The position numbers were made by a program, and so were the translations under genes. Below are positions 44,722 to 54,108 of a DNA stretch of 64,000 nucleotides, in pieces. This DNA comes from Burkholderiales bacterium (GTDB taxonomy: Bacteria > Pseudomonadota > Gammaproteobacteria > Burkholderiales > Burkholderiaceae_C), in NCBI GenBank assembly GCA_016213205.1, contig JACRAZ010000042.1, positions 1 to 64,000 of the forward strand, given 5' to 3'. Within the stretch, counting starts at the first letter, position 1, and each line of letters opens with the position of its first letter. A model generated the notes under the pieces. It was not told the DNA's origin, made no database searches, and saw only the letters and a list, made by a program, of their open reading frames with translations.

Positions 44722-44752
44722 AATCTAAATGAGAGTGTCTCTCATTTAGATT
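44722..44752 (-). promoter_or_regulatory. Putative Fur box of the feo operon (31-bp palindrome)
   Basis: AATCTAAATGAGAG and CTCTCATTTAGATT form 14-bp perfect arms around TGT. The inner part AATGAGAG-TGT-CTCTCATT resembles Fur operators (AATGAGAAT-type). It is AT-rich in a very GC-rich genome and lies directly upstream of feoA. Fur regulation is inference from location and motif. Confidence 0.8.
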
Positions 44753-44792
44753 GAGCTGACCAGCCCGACCCGACGCCAGGGTTTGCGCTGGA

Positions 44793-47700
44793 TCAGGCGT
44801 AGGCGATGCCGTGCTCCACGAGCCCGGCCAGGCCGATGTTGGCCAGGTTCAGCTCGGTGTCGGCGGCCATCATCGCCAGGCCCGCCGGCGTGGTGCCGCC
44901 CGGGCCGAGCAGCGGCGTGAAGCTGTCGATCACGGCCTGGCTGGGCGCCACGCCGGCCACGTTGGTGTAGAGCAGGGTCACCACCGCGGCCGCGCTCGGT
45001 TGGGGGCCCAGCGCGTGGTCCAGCGCGGCCTGCATCAGGGCCTCGGGCGTCATGCCGCCATCCAGCAGGCCCAGGCCGATGCCCACGTAGGCCGGCTCGT
45101 TGACCGCCGCGCGGCCGAACACCGCGCCCAGGATGCGCACCACGCTGCCCGCGTGGCCGTCGAGGTCGAGGGCCAGCCGGCCATCGGCGAACTGCAGGCG
45201 CTCGACCTGGCTGAGCTCGTCGCGCCCGTCACCGGTGCCGGTTTGGGTCACCGTCCAGCCATTGCTGCCGTGCTGCAACTGGTAGGCATCCCGCGCCGCG
45301 CCGTAGCGTGCGAGGTCGATGCCTTCGCCCCCATCGAGCGTGTCGTTGCCGGCGCCGCCCTGCAGGGTGTCGTTGCCGGCCATGCCGGCAAGCGCATCGT
45401 CCGCGGTGGTGCCGGTGAGCGTGTCGTCGCCCGCGCTGCCGGCGATCAGGCCGGTGCGTTTGGCCGCCAGCGTGTAGGCCCCGAGGCCGGTGTCGAAATC
45501 GGCCGCCGCCAGGTAGTAGGTGCCCCCTGCAGTGGCGGTGTAGGTGAGGCGGGCGTTGCCGTTGTCGCCCCCGTCGTCGTCGAAGGCGAGCAACTGGCCC
45601 TGCTCGTCGAACAGGCGCAGGTAGGGGTCCACCAGCCCGTTGGTGCTGCGCAGCAGGTCGAAGCGGTACTGCGTGCTGCCCTCCAGCGTGACGCGGAACA
45701 TGTCGCTGTCCGTCGGTGCGCTGATGCGGCCGAAGCTCGCAATGCCATCGGTGGAAAGCCGGCCGCTGGTGGCCGTGGTGGCGAGGTAGTCGTCCGCCGG
45801 CTTGCTGGCCGAGATGGCGTAGGTGCCGGTCCCCTCGGAGTGGTCGAACGCTGCCAGGTAGTAGGTGCCGTCGGTGGTGGCGGTGAAGTACAGCAGCGCA
45901 TCCTTGGCGTCACCGCTGTCGTCGTCGAAGGCGATCAGGTCGAACTTGGGTTGCGGGCCGTACAGCACCAGGTAGGGGTCCACCGTCTTGCTGGTGGCCA
46001 GCATGTCGAAGCGGTAGGTCACCCCGGCCTTGAGCTCCACCTTGAACATGTCGCCGTCGTTGGGGGCGTTGATGCGGGCGTTGACCATGCTGCCGGTGTC
46101 GAGCAGCGCGCCGGTGGTCTCGGCGCTCAGCGGGTAGTCGTCGCCGGTCACCGGGCTGGTGGTGCTGAAGCTCCAGCCGCTGCTGCCGGCGAAGCTGTTG
46201 CCCGCCGTGTCGCGGAAGGCGCCGGCATCGACGCGCACGCTGTAGCTCGCGCCCAGCGCCAGGTCGCTGCTGGGGTTCACGGTCACGGTGCTGCCGCTGA
46301 TCGTGACGCGGGCGGTGTCGGTCGCCGCCACGGTGACGGTGCCGCCGCCACCGCTGCGCTCGATGATGATGTTGCCGCTGCCGGCGCGCACCGGCTCGTC
46401 GAAGGTGATCAGCAGGTTCGCGCCCACGGTCACCTGGGTGGCCTTGTCCGCCGGCGAGAGCGCCACGATGCGCGGTGCGCTGGTGTCGCTGTCCACCGTG
46501 CTGAAGTTCCACAGCGTGCTGCCGCTCAGGCCTGCGTAGGGGTTGCCGGACTGGTCGACGATCGCGCCCGCGCTCACCGTCACGTGGAAGGACTTGCCGG
46601 CCGGCAGGTTCACGCTCGGGTCGATGATCGCGGTGTTGCCGGAAAAGCGCAGTTGCAGCGTGTCGGTGGCGGCGATGCTGCGGAACACGCTGCCATCGGC
46701 GTTGACGATGTTGATCGTGCCGCTGCCCGCGCGCACGCTCTCGTTGAACGTCAGCACCAGGTCGGCGCCCACGGTCACCGTGGTGGCGTTGTCGTCCGGG
46801 TTCAGGTCCACCAGCAGCGGCGCGGTGGTGTCGGCGTCGGGCAGCAGTTCGTTGAGCGTCTTCGTCACGTCGCCGAAGCGGAAGCGCTCGACATTGGTGA
46901 TCTGGTCGGTGCCGCTGGGCCCGGCGAGCGTGAGGGTCCTGCCGCTGACCGTGACCTTGTAGCTCGCGTAGTTGCCGTCGAACACCGCGGTGTCGGTGCT
47001 GCCGTCGCCGCCATCGAGGGTGTCGTTGCCGGGCCCGCCGATCAGGGTGTCGTCGCCGGCGCCGCCGTTGAGCGTGTCGCTGCCACTGCCGCCATCGAGC
47101 CGGTTGGCGGCTTCGTTGCCGGTGAGGGTGTCGTTGCCGCTGCCGCCCACCGCATCCTCGATCGTCGTGTTGTACGCGATCGCGATGTTGTTGGTCATGC
47201 TGTTGGCCGAGGTGAAGCCACCCGGGCGCAGGTCGATCTGGCTGGGCGTGGACCAGCCCGAGAGGTTCAGCGTGTCCTGCCCGCCGCTGTCGAACAGCGT
47301 GAGGATGGGGTAGGGGTTGCGCCAGAAGTCGTAGATCGCGCCGGTGCTGCCGCCCACGGTGGTGGAGAAGCCGTACACCGTGTTGTCCAGCCGCGTGGTG
47401 GTGGAGGCGCCGTAGATCGACTGGATCGCCGCGATGTCGTTGAGCATCGGCGTCTGCGGCGAGTAGGGGGTGCCGTCGGCGGCCGTCCAGTCGGCCTGCA
47501 TCACGTCGGGCGAGAAGCTGGAGCCCGCGCCACGCGGGCCGAAGTAGGACATGACCGACAGCACCAGCGTGTCCTGGTACGACGAGGGCGACCAGTTGCC
47601 CTCGCCGTTGTAGTCGCCCATGTGGTCCAGGCCCAGCGCGTGGCCGATCTCGTGCACGAAGGTGGCGAAGCCGTAGTCGCCGACCACCGGGTTCACGAGC

Positions 47701-48038
47701 TCGAAATCGGTCACGTTGAACCAGGCGCTGCCCATCGTCGGGAAGTAGGCATGGGCATAGCCGATGCCGGTGCTGGTGTAGCCGAACTCGATGTCGGTGT
47801 TGGGGCTCGAACTGCGCTGGAAGTTCGCCGCGATCAGCTCGTCCCAGGTGGCCATGGCCAGCGTGGCCATGGCCTGCTGGCTGGTGTTGAAGGCGCGGAA
47901 GCCCGCGTCCTCGCCCTCGGTGGCGATCAGGCCGCCGGCCTGGGCGGGGAAGGCATAGGTGATCGTGCTGCCGTTCCAGTGGTAGCCGGAGTCGAGCTGC
48001 GCCAATACCTGCGCCAGGGTCCAGTTGGCGATGGCCAT
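44793..48038 (-). CDS. M10-family metalloprotease with RTX repeats (shorter paralog)
   Basis: A secreted zinc protease of 1,081 residues. The N-terminal metzincin domain has HEIGHALGLDH (zinc ligands H129, H133, H139) and a Met-turn VMSY. RTX-type repeats (GGSGNDTLTG and following) lie near residues 298-350. Two SbsA/Ig-like domains each begin with a T-A-P or S-A-P segment, and two PPC-like domains each contain D-M-F. A second short RTX patch precedes a C-terminal DUF4214-like tail ending NIGLAGLVEHGIAY. There is no signal peptide, so type I secretion by the C-terminus is likely. A longer paralog lies at 56352-60320. Confidence 0.9.
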   Translation of the reverse strand: MAIANWTLAQVLAQLDSGYHWNGSTITYAFPAQAGGLIATEGEDAGFRAFNTSQQAMATLAMATWDELIAANFQRSSSPNTDIEFGYTSTGIGYAHAYFPTMGSAWFNVTDFELVNPVVGDYGFATFVHEIGHALGLDHMGDYNGEGNWSPSSYQDTLVLSVMSYFGPRGAGSSFSPDVMQADWTAADGTPYSPQTPMLNDIAAIQSIYGASTTTRLDNTVYGFSTTVGGSTGAIYDFWRNPYPILTLFDSGGQDTLNLSGWSTPSQIDLRPGGFTSANSMTNNIAIAYNTTIEDAVGGSGNDTLTGNEAANRLDGGSGSDTLNGGAGDDTLIGGPGNDTLDGGDGSTDTAVFDGNYASYKVTVSGRTLTLAGPSGTDQITNVERFRFGDVTKTLNELLPDADTTAPLLVDLNPDDNATTVTVGADLVLTFNESVRAGSGTINIVNADGSVFRSIAATDTLQLRFSGNTAIIDPSVNLPAGKSFHVTVSAGAIVDQSGNPYAGLSGSTLWNFSTVDSDTSAPRIVALSPADKATQVTVGANLLITFDEPVRAGSGNIIIERSGGGGTVTVAATDTARVTISGSTVTVNPSSDLALGASYSVRVDAGAFRDTAGNSFAGSSGWSFSTTSPVTGDDYPLSAETTGALLDTGSMVNARINAPNDGDMFKVELKAGVTYRFDMLATSKTVDPYLVLYGPQPKFDLIAFDDDSGDAKDALLYFTATTDGTYYLAAFDHSEGTGTYAISASKPADDYLATTATSGRLSTDGIASFGRISAPTDSDMFRVTLEGSTQYRFDLLRSTNGLVDPYLRLFDEQGQLLAFDDDGGDNGNARLTYTATAGGTYYLAAADFDTGLGAYTLAAKRTGLIAGSAGDDTLTGTTADDALAGMAGNDTLQGGAGNDTLDGGEGIDLARYGAARDAYQLQHGSNGWTVTQTGTGDGRDELSQVERLQFADGRLALDLDGHAGSVVRILGAVFGRAAVNEPAYVGIGLGLLDGGMTPEALMQAALDHALGPQPSAAAVVTLLYTNVAGVAPSQAVIDSFTPLLGPGGTTPAGLAMMAADTELNLANIGLAGLVEHGIAYA

Positions 48039-48272
48039 CGTTGTGGTGTCTCCCTCAAGGGCGCCCTGGGGCCGGCCATGCCGGACCTGCCCGCCAGCGC
48101 ATCGGCCGGCAGCTTAGCGCAGCGGTTCATGCACGCGGCGGCGCATTGCGTGAATCGTGCGGCATGTGTCGCAAGAAGCTGGAAGACCGGCGAGCGCCGC
48201 CTGCCGAGACTGGCGCGCGACGCGGCCGGCCCGGTTCCGGCGACGGCCCGGAACCCCCAGGAGACACCCACG
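48039..48272. promoter_or_regulatory. Divergent region between metalloprotease and hydrolase genes
   Basis: This 234-bp gap lies between divergent start codons and must hold both promoters. I could not assign -10/-35 elements with confidence. A purine-rich AGGAG (48259-48263) is the ribosome-binding site of the downstream hydrolase. Confidence 0.4.
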
Positions 48273-50150
48273 ATGAACCCGCCCCGCCACCACCACCACC
48301 CCATCACCGCCGGGGGCCGCCGCGCGCGCCTGCGTGCGCCGGCCGTGGCCGCGCTGGCCGCGCTGGCCCTGGCCGCCTGCGGCGGCAACGACGAAGAGCC
48401 GGCTGGCCCCAGGACCTACCAGGTGCGCGACCTGAGCTTCAGCACCCACTCGCTGCCCAGCGCGGCCAAGGCCCTGAAGACACCGGGCACCCCCGGTGTG
48501 GTGGTGCAGGCGCAGAGCAAGCTCGCGCGCCAGTTCGGCGGCACCCAGGTCGACCTGAACCGCGTGAGCTACACCCGCTACCGGCTGGCCAGCCAGGGTG
48601 ATCGCCAGCCCGACGCGGTGCTGATCGCGGTGCCCGGCACACTGGCGGCCGCGCACAGCTACCTGATCCTGGCCGAGACCCTGCTGGCCCGCATGGCCCG
48701 CGACCATGGCCTGGTGGTCGAACTGTGGGGCGTGGACCGCCGTTCGGTGAACCTGCAGGACATGGAGGGCCTGCAGATCGCCGAACGCGAGCGCGATCCC
48801 AGGATTGCGCTGGACTGGCTGTTCGGCGAAGAACTCGGCCTGGAGCGCAGCCCCAAGCTCTCGCGCCGCGCGGTGTTCCACGAATCGACCGAGCTCGCCT
48901 TCATGGCGCACTGGACGCCGCTGGTGCATTCGCGCGACATCGACGCCATCGTCGAGGCCGCGCGCCAGACGGCAAAGAACGGCAACGTGTTCCTCGGCGG
49001 CCACTCGGCCGGCACCGGGTTCGCTGCGCGTTATGCGGCCACCGATTTCAACTTCAGCGGCAGCGGCGCGCCGCAGCCGGGTTATGCCAAGCTGCGCGGG
49101 CTGGTGATGTTCGAGGGCCAGGGCGGCGCCCTCGCCACCGCCGAGCCCACCGCGGCCCAGCTCGATGCCGTGATCGCCGCCGCCGACGGTGGCCTGTTCG
49201 CGGCCGTGCAGGCCGGCACCGTGAGCGCGTTTGCCACCGGCGGCAACATCACGCCGCGCACCAATGCGTCCACCGAGATCACCGGCCTGCAGATGGCGGT
49301 GGAAGGCACGCTCAACGGCAGCCAGGCGCTGCTGCAGGTGAACCAGAAGGGCCTGGCGGGCAACAGCGCCTATGCCAAGGTGCCGGGCTTCACGGTGCGC
49401 GATTTCGGCGTGACCGCGGGCGCCGCGCTGGGCAGCTTCATGGACGACGACAACCTGGCGCGCACCGCGTTCTATTCGCTCTCGATGGGCTCGCTCGGCA
49501 CCACCCGCGGCGATGGCCTGCGCACCTGGGTCGACATCGACGAACCCCAGCCCGCCAGCGCGCTGCGCGACTTCGGCCCGATGCCCGCCACCATGGCCGG
49601 CGCCGCGCTGCCGCCCTGGGGCAAGGAGGTGGAGGTGACCAGCTTCAAGCGCTTCGTGGCCGCCCTGTACGCGGGCGACTCCACCTGGAGCGACTGGTAC
49701 TACCCCAGCGCCGGCCTGCTGATCGGCAACAGCACCGCCGGCGGCGGCGCCAACCTGGGCCTGGACACCAGCGCACTCTCGCTGCCGGTGGCCCAGGGGG
49801 GGCGCGGCCGCAGCGACATCGCCAACCAGACCCAGGCGCGCAAGATCGACGTGCCCGTGATCGCCTTCGGCGGCAGCAACGGCCTGACGCCGGTGCCGGG
49901 CGTCTGGCGCGGCTTTGCCGAGGCCATCGCGCCTTGCGCCGCGCCCACCTGCACGCCGGGCACGCCCCGCACGCCGGCCGGGCAGGCGCCGCTGGCCTCG
50001 GCCCGCACCTACGGCGGCGTGGCCGGCGGCTTCGAGGTGTACATCAGCGAGGGCTACACCCACGTGGACGTGCTCACCGCCGAGGACAACGCCACCAACA
50101 ACGTGGTGCGGCCGCTGGCGGCCTTCATCGCGCGCAACCTCCGGAAGTAG
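48273..50150 (+). CDS. Lipoprotein alpha/beta-hydrolase
   Basis: A 625-residue envelope lipoprotein. The His-rich N-terminus (MNPPRHHHHPITAGG) leads into a hydrophobic signal with lipobox LAAC followed by GGNDEEP; the Cys is near residue 36. The enzyme part has the nucleophile motif GGHSAGTG near residue 245 and a C-terminal histidine likely in YTHVDVLT. The substrate is unknown; an ester or lipid is plausible. An AGGAG lies 9 nt before the chosen ATG, and upstream open sequence is antisense to the protease. A CAAPTCTPGTP stretch suggests one disulfide. Confidence 0.8.
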   Translation: MNPPRHHHHPITAGGRRARLRAPAVAALAALALAACGGNDEEPAGPRTYQVRDLSFSTHSLPSAAKALKTPGTPGVVVQAQSKLARQFGGTQVDLNRVSYTRYRLASQGDRQPDAVLIAVPGTLAAAHSYLILAETLLARMARDHGLVVELWGVDRRSVNLQDMEGLQIAERERDPRIALDWLFGEELGLERSPKLSRRAVFHESTELAFMAHWTPLVHSRDIDAIVEAARQTAKNGNVFLGGHSAGTGFAARYAATDFNFSGSGAPQPGYAKLRGLVMFEGQGGALATAEPTAAQLDAVIAAADGGLFAAVQAGTVSAFATGGNITPRTNASTEITGLQMAVEGTLNGSQALLQVNQKGLAGNSAYAKVPGFTVRDFGVTAGAALGSFMDDDNLARTAFYSLSMGSLGTTRGDGLRTWVDIDEPQPASALRDFGPMPATMAGAALPPWGKEVEVTSFKRFVAALYAGDSTWSDWYYPSAGLLIGNSTAGGGANLGLDTSALSLPVAQGGRGRSDIANQTQARKIDVPVIAFGGSNGLTPVPGVWRGFAEAIAPCAAPTCTPGTPRTPAGQAPLASARTYGGVAGGFEVYISEGYTHVDVLTAEDNATNNVVRPLAAFIARNLRK

Positions 50151-50293
50151 CGCTGCGGCCCCGGACACCCGGTGGCCGGGGTGGTCGGCCCGCGCTGCAT
50201 GCGTCACGGCTGCGACAGCGCGGCCAGGGCATGCCCTCGGGTGGCCGGCGGTGGTGGGGTGCTAATGTCGCCAGCCCACGGGGAGGGGCCGGC

Positions 50294-51202
50294 ATGGACA
50301 CGCAGCAGATCTGGGTTGAGCGCGACGGGCGCACCGCGCTGCTGGGCAGCAAGCCGCAGTACGGCCTGGGCGAGCTGAGCCGCTGGACGGGCCTGCGCAT
50401 CGGCCAGTTCGAGGTGCGCACGCAGCAGGCCTCGGCGCAGGCCCATGGCCGCCACCCGGTGGTGTCGCTGATGCTGCGCGGCCGCGCCCGGGCCGGCGGC
50501 ATCACCCGGGCCGGCACCAGCGATCACGCGCTGCAAGCCGGCCACATCATGGTCTACGCGGGTGACGTGGCGCTGCGCCAGACCCGCTGGCAGGCCGAAC
50601 CCGGCACCACCATCCTGGCGGTGGAACTCGACCGCCAGCGCCTGCTGGAGTTGGACGGCGGCGATGAACGCCTGGCCGGCCGCCCGCTGCGCTGCGACTG
50701 GCAGGTCGACGATGCCGACCTGGCCGGCCTGCTGCGCGCCATGTGGCAGGAAGTGAAGTCCGGCAGCCCGCATGGCCGGCTGCATGCGGAGAGCCTGTCG
50801 CTCGGCCTGGCCAACCATGTGTTCCGGCGTTTCGGGGCGGGCGCGGCAGGGGCCGATGGCGGCCGCCTCAGCCTGGCGCAGCTTGCGCGGGTGGAGGACT
50901 GCCTGCGCGCGCACCTGGCCGAGCCGCTGGGCCTGGCCGAGCTGGCCTCGGCCGCCGGCCTGAGCCGCAGCCACTTTGCACGCCTGTACCGCCAGAGCAC
51001 CGGCCACACGCCCTACCAGCGCCTGCTGGCGCTGCGGCTGGAGCAAGCGCACCGGCTGCTGTGCAGCAGCGCGCTGCCGCTGGCCGAGGTGGCGCTGGCC
51101 TGCGGCTTTGCCAGCCAGAGCCACCTGGGGGATGCCTGCCGCCGGCACTTCGGCAGCACGCCGGGCAAGCTGCGCGAGCAGCACGCGCCGCGCAGGCACT
51201 GA
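50294..51202 (+). CDS. AraC-family transcriptional regulator
   Basis: The 302-residue product has an N-terminal cupin-like region (about residues 25-190, with GHIMVYAGDVALRQTRW) and a C-terminal AraC DNA-binding domain with two helix-turn-helix motifs, including LAELASAAGLSRSHFARLYR and ALACGFASQSHLGDACRRHF. A GGGAGG lies about 8 nt before the ATG. It follows the hydrolase by 143 nt on the same strand and may regulate it (inference). The effector is unknown. Confidence 0.9.
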   Translation: MDTQQIWVERDGRTALLGSKPQYGLGELSRWTGLRIGQFEVRTQQASAQAHGRHPVVSLMLRGRARAGGITRAGTSDHALQAGHIMVYAGDVALRQTRWQAEPGTTILAVELDRQRLLELDGGDERLAGRPLRCDWQVDDADLAGLLRAMWQEVKSGSPHGRLHAESLSLGLANHVFRRFGAGAAGADGGRLSLAQLARVEDCLRAHLAEPLGLAELASAAGLSRSHFARLYRQSTGHTPYQRLLALRLEQAHRLLCSSALPLAEVALACGFASQSHLGDACRRHFGSTPGKLREQHAPRRH

Positions 51203-51224
51203 GCGTGCCGCCGGCGGCGCGGCG

Positions 51225-52088
51225 TCAGCCGTAGAGCTCGAAGCGCAGGTCGCACGAGAACCGGGTCAGCACCGTGCCCTCGGGGGTTTGCGGCCAGGCC
51301 AGCCGGCACAGCTCCAGCGGCAGGTTGGCGATGTTGACGATGGCGTTGTCCGGCCCGCGGTTCCAGCTGGCCTTCAGGCGCTGCCACAGCGTGAGGTCGT
51401 CGAACGCGAAGGCCGCGGCCTCGTCGTCCAGGTCCAGCGCGCAGGGCGGCGCGTAGTGGCCCATCGCGTCGAACCAGGGCGTGGCCTCCTGCTCGAAGGC
51501 CGGCACGCTGCTGATGGGCGGCAGGCCGCGGCGCACCGGCCGCGAGGCGTCGGCATGGGTCATCAGCCAGGTGTCGAGCGCCTGCTCGCTGTCGAACGCG
51601 TTCATGCGCAGCACGAAGTGCACCACGTGCGTCCAGTAGGCCAGGCGGAAGTGCTGGGCCGTCTCGCGCAGGCGCTCGTCGCTCATGCCGTGGATCGGGC
51701 CGAAGCTGTGGTACAGCATGGCGCGCCGGCCCTGCAGCCGCTGCAGCACCCAGCCCACCGAAGGCCGGCCGATGCCCAGCAGCTCGAGCGTGTAGGCGCA
51801 GTGGCTGCGGCCGGCCTGCACGATGGTGGATTCCACCGCGTCGAACATCCAGCGCGGCAGGCTGTGCAGCGGGCCGACGCTGCGGTCGGGGCTGGTGTGG
51901 ATGGGCTCCTGCAGGAAGCGCTGCAGCAGCGGGCCCTCGCCCTTGCGCACCACCTTGCGCTCGGTGCTGAAGGCGTGCGCCTCGATCGGCAGCTCGTAGT
52001 AGCTGTCGTACAGGTCGCCATGGCACTGGCGGGTCGACAGCATGGCCTCCAGGCCGGCCCGGCCGGGATACAGTTTCACGCCGCTCAT
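51225..52088 (-). CDS. Uncharacterised 287-residue protein
   Basis: I do not recognise the family. The product begins MSGVKLYPGRAGLEAM, has no signal peptide or clear membrane helix, and contains many aromatic residues (LYDSYYELP, YWTHVVHF) and scattered histidines. An ideal AGGAGG lies 5 nt before the ATG at 52088, which decides the start over a longer frame. It follows the SDR gene by 136 nt on the same strand, so it may be the last gene of the TetR-OYE-SDR operon. An enzyme or binding-protein role is possible, but nothing shows it. Confidence 0.75.
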   Translation of the reverse strand: MSGVKLYPGRAGLEAMLSTRQCHGDLYDSYYELPIEAHAFSTERKVVRKGEGPLLQRFLQEPIHTSPDRSVGPLHSLPRWMFDAVESTIVQAGRSHCAYTLELLGIGRPSVGWVLQRLQGRRAMLYHSFGPIHGMSDERLRETAQHFRLAYWTHVVHFVLRMNAFDSEQALDTWLMTHADASRPVRRGLPPISSVPAFEQEATPWFDAMGHYAPPCALDLDDEAAAFAFDDLTLWQRLKASWNRGPDNAIVNIANLPLELCRLAWPQTPEGTVLTRFSCDLRFELYG

Positions 52089-52224
52089 GGGGTCCTCCTG
52101 ACACCTCGGCGTGCCCGGATCGGACCGATGGGTGCGAGTTCGGCTCGCCGCTGCCCACACCATCGTCCATCGGCGGGCCCTGCGGCTTGACCTGCCCCAA
52201 CAACCCGCCGGAAGGGCCTGCGCG

Positions 52225-52989
52225 TCAGCCGGCCAGCACCCCGCCATCCACCGCCAGCGGGTGGCCCAGGATGAAGGCCGCGTCGTCCGAGCACAGGAAC
52301 AGCACCGCGCGCGCAATGTCCTCGGCCTCGCCGAGCCGGCCGATCGGGTGGATGCGGTCGATGTACTGCTGGCGCTTGGGCGCCCGCGCGATGGCGCGCT
52401 CCATCATCTCGGTGCGGATGACGCCAGGGCACACCGCGTTGACGCGGATGCCCTTGCGCCCGTACTCGATGGCAGCGGCCTTGGTCAACCCGATCACCGC
52501 GTGCTTGGTGGCACCGTACAGCGGCTGGCGCGGCGCGGCCTTCTGCCCGCCGATGGACGAGGTGTTGACGATGGCGCCACCCTCGCCCTGCCGCAGCATC
52601 TGCGCGATCTCGTGCTTCAGGCACAGCCACACGCCCTTGACGTTCACGCTCATCAGGCGGTCGAACATCTCCTCGGTGGCCTTGTCCAGCGCCTCGTGCT
52701 CGATGTCGATGGCCGCGTTGTTGAACGCGATGTCCAGCCGCCCGAAACGCGCCACCACCTGCGCCACCATGGCCTCGACCTGCTCGCCGCGCGACACATC
52801 GGTGGCGATGCCGATGGCCTGGCCGCCGGCGGCGGTGATCTCGTCGGCCACCGCCTGCGCGGCCGCGCCGTGGATGTCGACCACTGCCACCTGGGCGCCT
52901 TCTTGCGCAAAGGCCAGTGCGGTGGCGCGGCCGATGCCGCCCGCGCCGCCGGTGACCAGCGCCACCTTGCCGTGGAACCCGCTGCTCAT
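52225..52989 (-). CDS. Short-chain dehydrogenase/reductase (SDR)
   Basis: A classical SDR of 254 residues, probably NAD(P)-dependent. The cofactor motif TGGAGGIG lies near residue 15, NNAA near 88, the catalytic Ser in NTSSIGG near 143 and YGATK (Tyr/Lys) near 157-161. The C-terminal substrate loop has HPIGRLGEAEDIA and ends DGGVLAG. An Asp at the end of the second strand (VVDIH) favours NAD(H). It starts 4 nt after the OYE stop; the longer upstream frame overlaps OYE and is ignored. Confidence 0.9.
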   Translation of the reverse strand: MSSGFHGKVALVTGGAGGIGRATALAFAQEGAQVAVVDIHGAAAQAVADEITAAGGQAIGIATDVSRGEQVEAMVAQVVARFGRLDIAFNNAAIDIEHEALDKATEEMFDRLMSVNVKGVWLCLKHEIAQMLRQGEGGAIVNTSSIGGQKAAPRQPLYGATKHAVIGLTKAAAIEYGRKGIRVNAVCPGVIRTEMMERAIARAPKRQQYIDRIHPIGRLGEAEDIARAVLFLCSDDAAFILGHPLAVDGGVLAG

Positions 52990-52993
52990 GGCG

Positions 52994-54103
52994 TCAGGCC
53001 AGCGAGGGGTAGTCCACGTAGCCGTGCGGGCCGCTGCCGCCGTAGATGGGCGCGTCCGCATAGGCTTCGTTCAGCGGCTTGTTCTCGCGGAAGCGCCGCG
53101 GCAGGTCGGGCGTGGTGATCATCGGCCGGCCGAAGGACACCATGTCGGCCCGGCCGCTGGTGATGGCCTCGACCGCCATCTCGCGGGTGTAGCCGTTGTT
53201 CAGCATCCAGACGCCGGAGTACAGGCGGTGCAGGGCCTCGTAGTCGAAGGGGGCGATGTCGCGGGCGCCGCCGGTCTGGCCCTCGACCACGTGGATGTAC
53301 ACCGGGTGCAGCTTCTCCAACTCGCGCACCACGTGTTCGAACAGCGGCTGCGGGTTGGATTCCACCGAGTCGTTCACCGGCGACACCGGCGAGATGCGGA
53401 TCGCCGAGCGATCGGCGCCGATCTCGTCCACCACCGCGGCCATCACCTCCAGCAGGAAGCGGGCGCGGTTCTCGATGCTGCCGCCATAGGCATCGGTGCG
53501 CTGGTTGGCGCCCTCGCGCAGGAAGGCGTCGATCAGGTAGCCGTGGGCACCGTGGATTTCAACCCCGTCGAAGCCGGCCGCGATGGCGTTGGCTGCGGCG
53601 GTTCGGAAATCGTTCACCACGCCGGCGATCTCGGCCGTTTCCAGGGCGCGCGGGGTGGAGGTGGGCACATAACCCTGGCCCATGATGAAGGTCTTGGCCT
53701 TGGCCGCCAGGGCCGAGGGCGCCACCGGCGCCTGGTGGCCGGGCTGGAAGTGGGTGTGCGAGATGCGGCCGGTGTGCCACAGCTGCACGAAGATCCTGCC
53801 GCCCTTGGCGTGCACCGCATCGGTCACCAGCTTCCAGCCGGCAATCTGCTCGGGCGTGTGCAGGCCCGGCGTGGCGTCGTAGCCCTGGGCGGTGGCCGAG
53901 ACCTGGGTGGCCTCGGCAATGATCAGGCCCACCGAGGCGCGCTGCGCGTAGTACTCGGCATTGATCGGGCCCGGCACGTTGCCCGGCCCGGCGCGGTGGC
54001 GCGTGAGCGGCGCCATCGCCATGCGGTTGGCCAGCTGGAGCCGGCCCAGCCGGATGGGCTGGAACAAGGCGTCGGTGAGGAAGGTGTCGGTGGGGGTGCC
54101 CAT
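52994..54103 (-). CDS. Old Yellow Enzyme-family ene-reductase (NemA-like)
   Basis: An FMN-dependent reductase of 369 residues that reduces activated C=C or nitro groups. It has MAPLTRHRAGPG, the FMN/substrate region FVQLWHTGRISH, the catalytic HGAHGYLIDAFLREGANQRTD block with Asn and Tyr, and a C-terminal GRADMVSFGRPMI. The start at 54103 (MGTPTDTFL) is supported by family length. It is 5 nt after a TetR regulator gene, an arrangement like nemR-nemA; detoxification of electrophiles is likely (inference). Confidence 0.92.
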   Translation of the reverse strand: MGTPTDTFLTDALFQPIRLGRLQLANRMAMAPLTRHRAGPGNVPGPINAEYYAQRASVGLIIAEATQVSATAQGYDATPGLHTPEQIAGWKLVTDAVHAKGGRIFVQLWHTGRISHTHFQPGHQAPVAPSALAAKAKTFIMGQGYVPTSTPRALETAEIAGVVNDFRTAAANAIAAGFDGVEIHGAHGYLIDAFLREGANQRTDAYGGSIENRARFLLEVMAAVVDEIGADRSAIRISPVSPVNDSVESNPQPLFEHVVRELEKLHPVYIHVVEGQTGGARDIAPFDYEALHRLYSGVWMLNNGYTREMAVEAITSGRADMVSFGRPMITTPDLPRRFRENKPLNEAYADAPIYGGSGPHGYVDYPSLA

Positions 54104-54108
54104 GGGGA

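Noticed and set aside
44811..48272. Plus-strand frame open from 44811 into the hydrolase gene
   Set aside because: The part before 48273 is antisense to the metalloprotease and lacks domain content. The lipoprotein signal and ribosome-binding site place the start at 48273.
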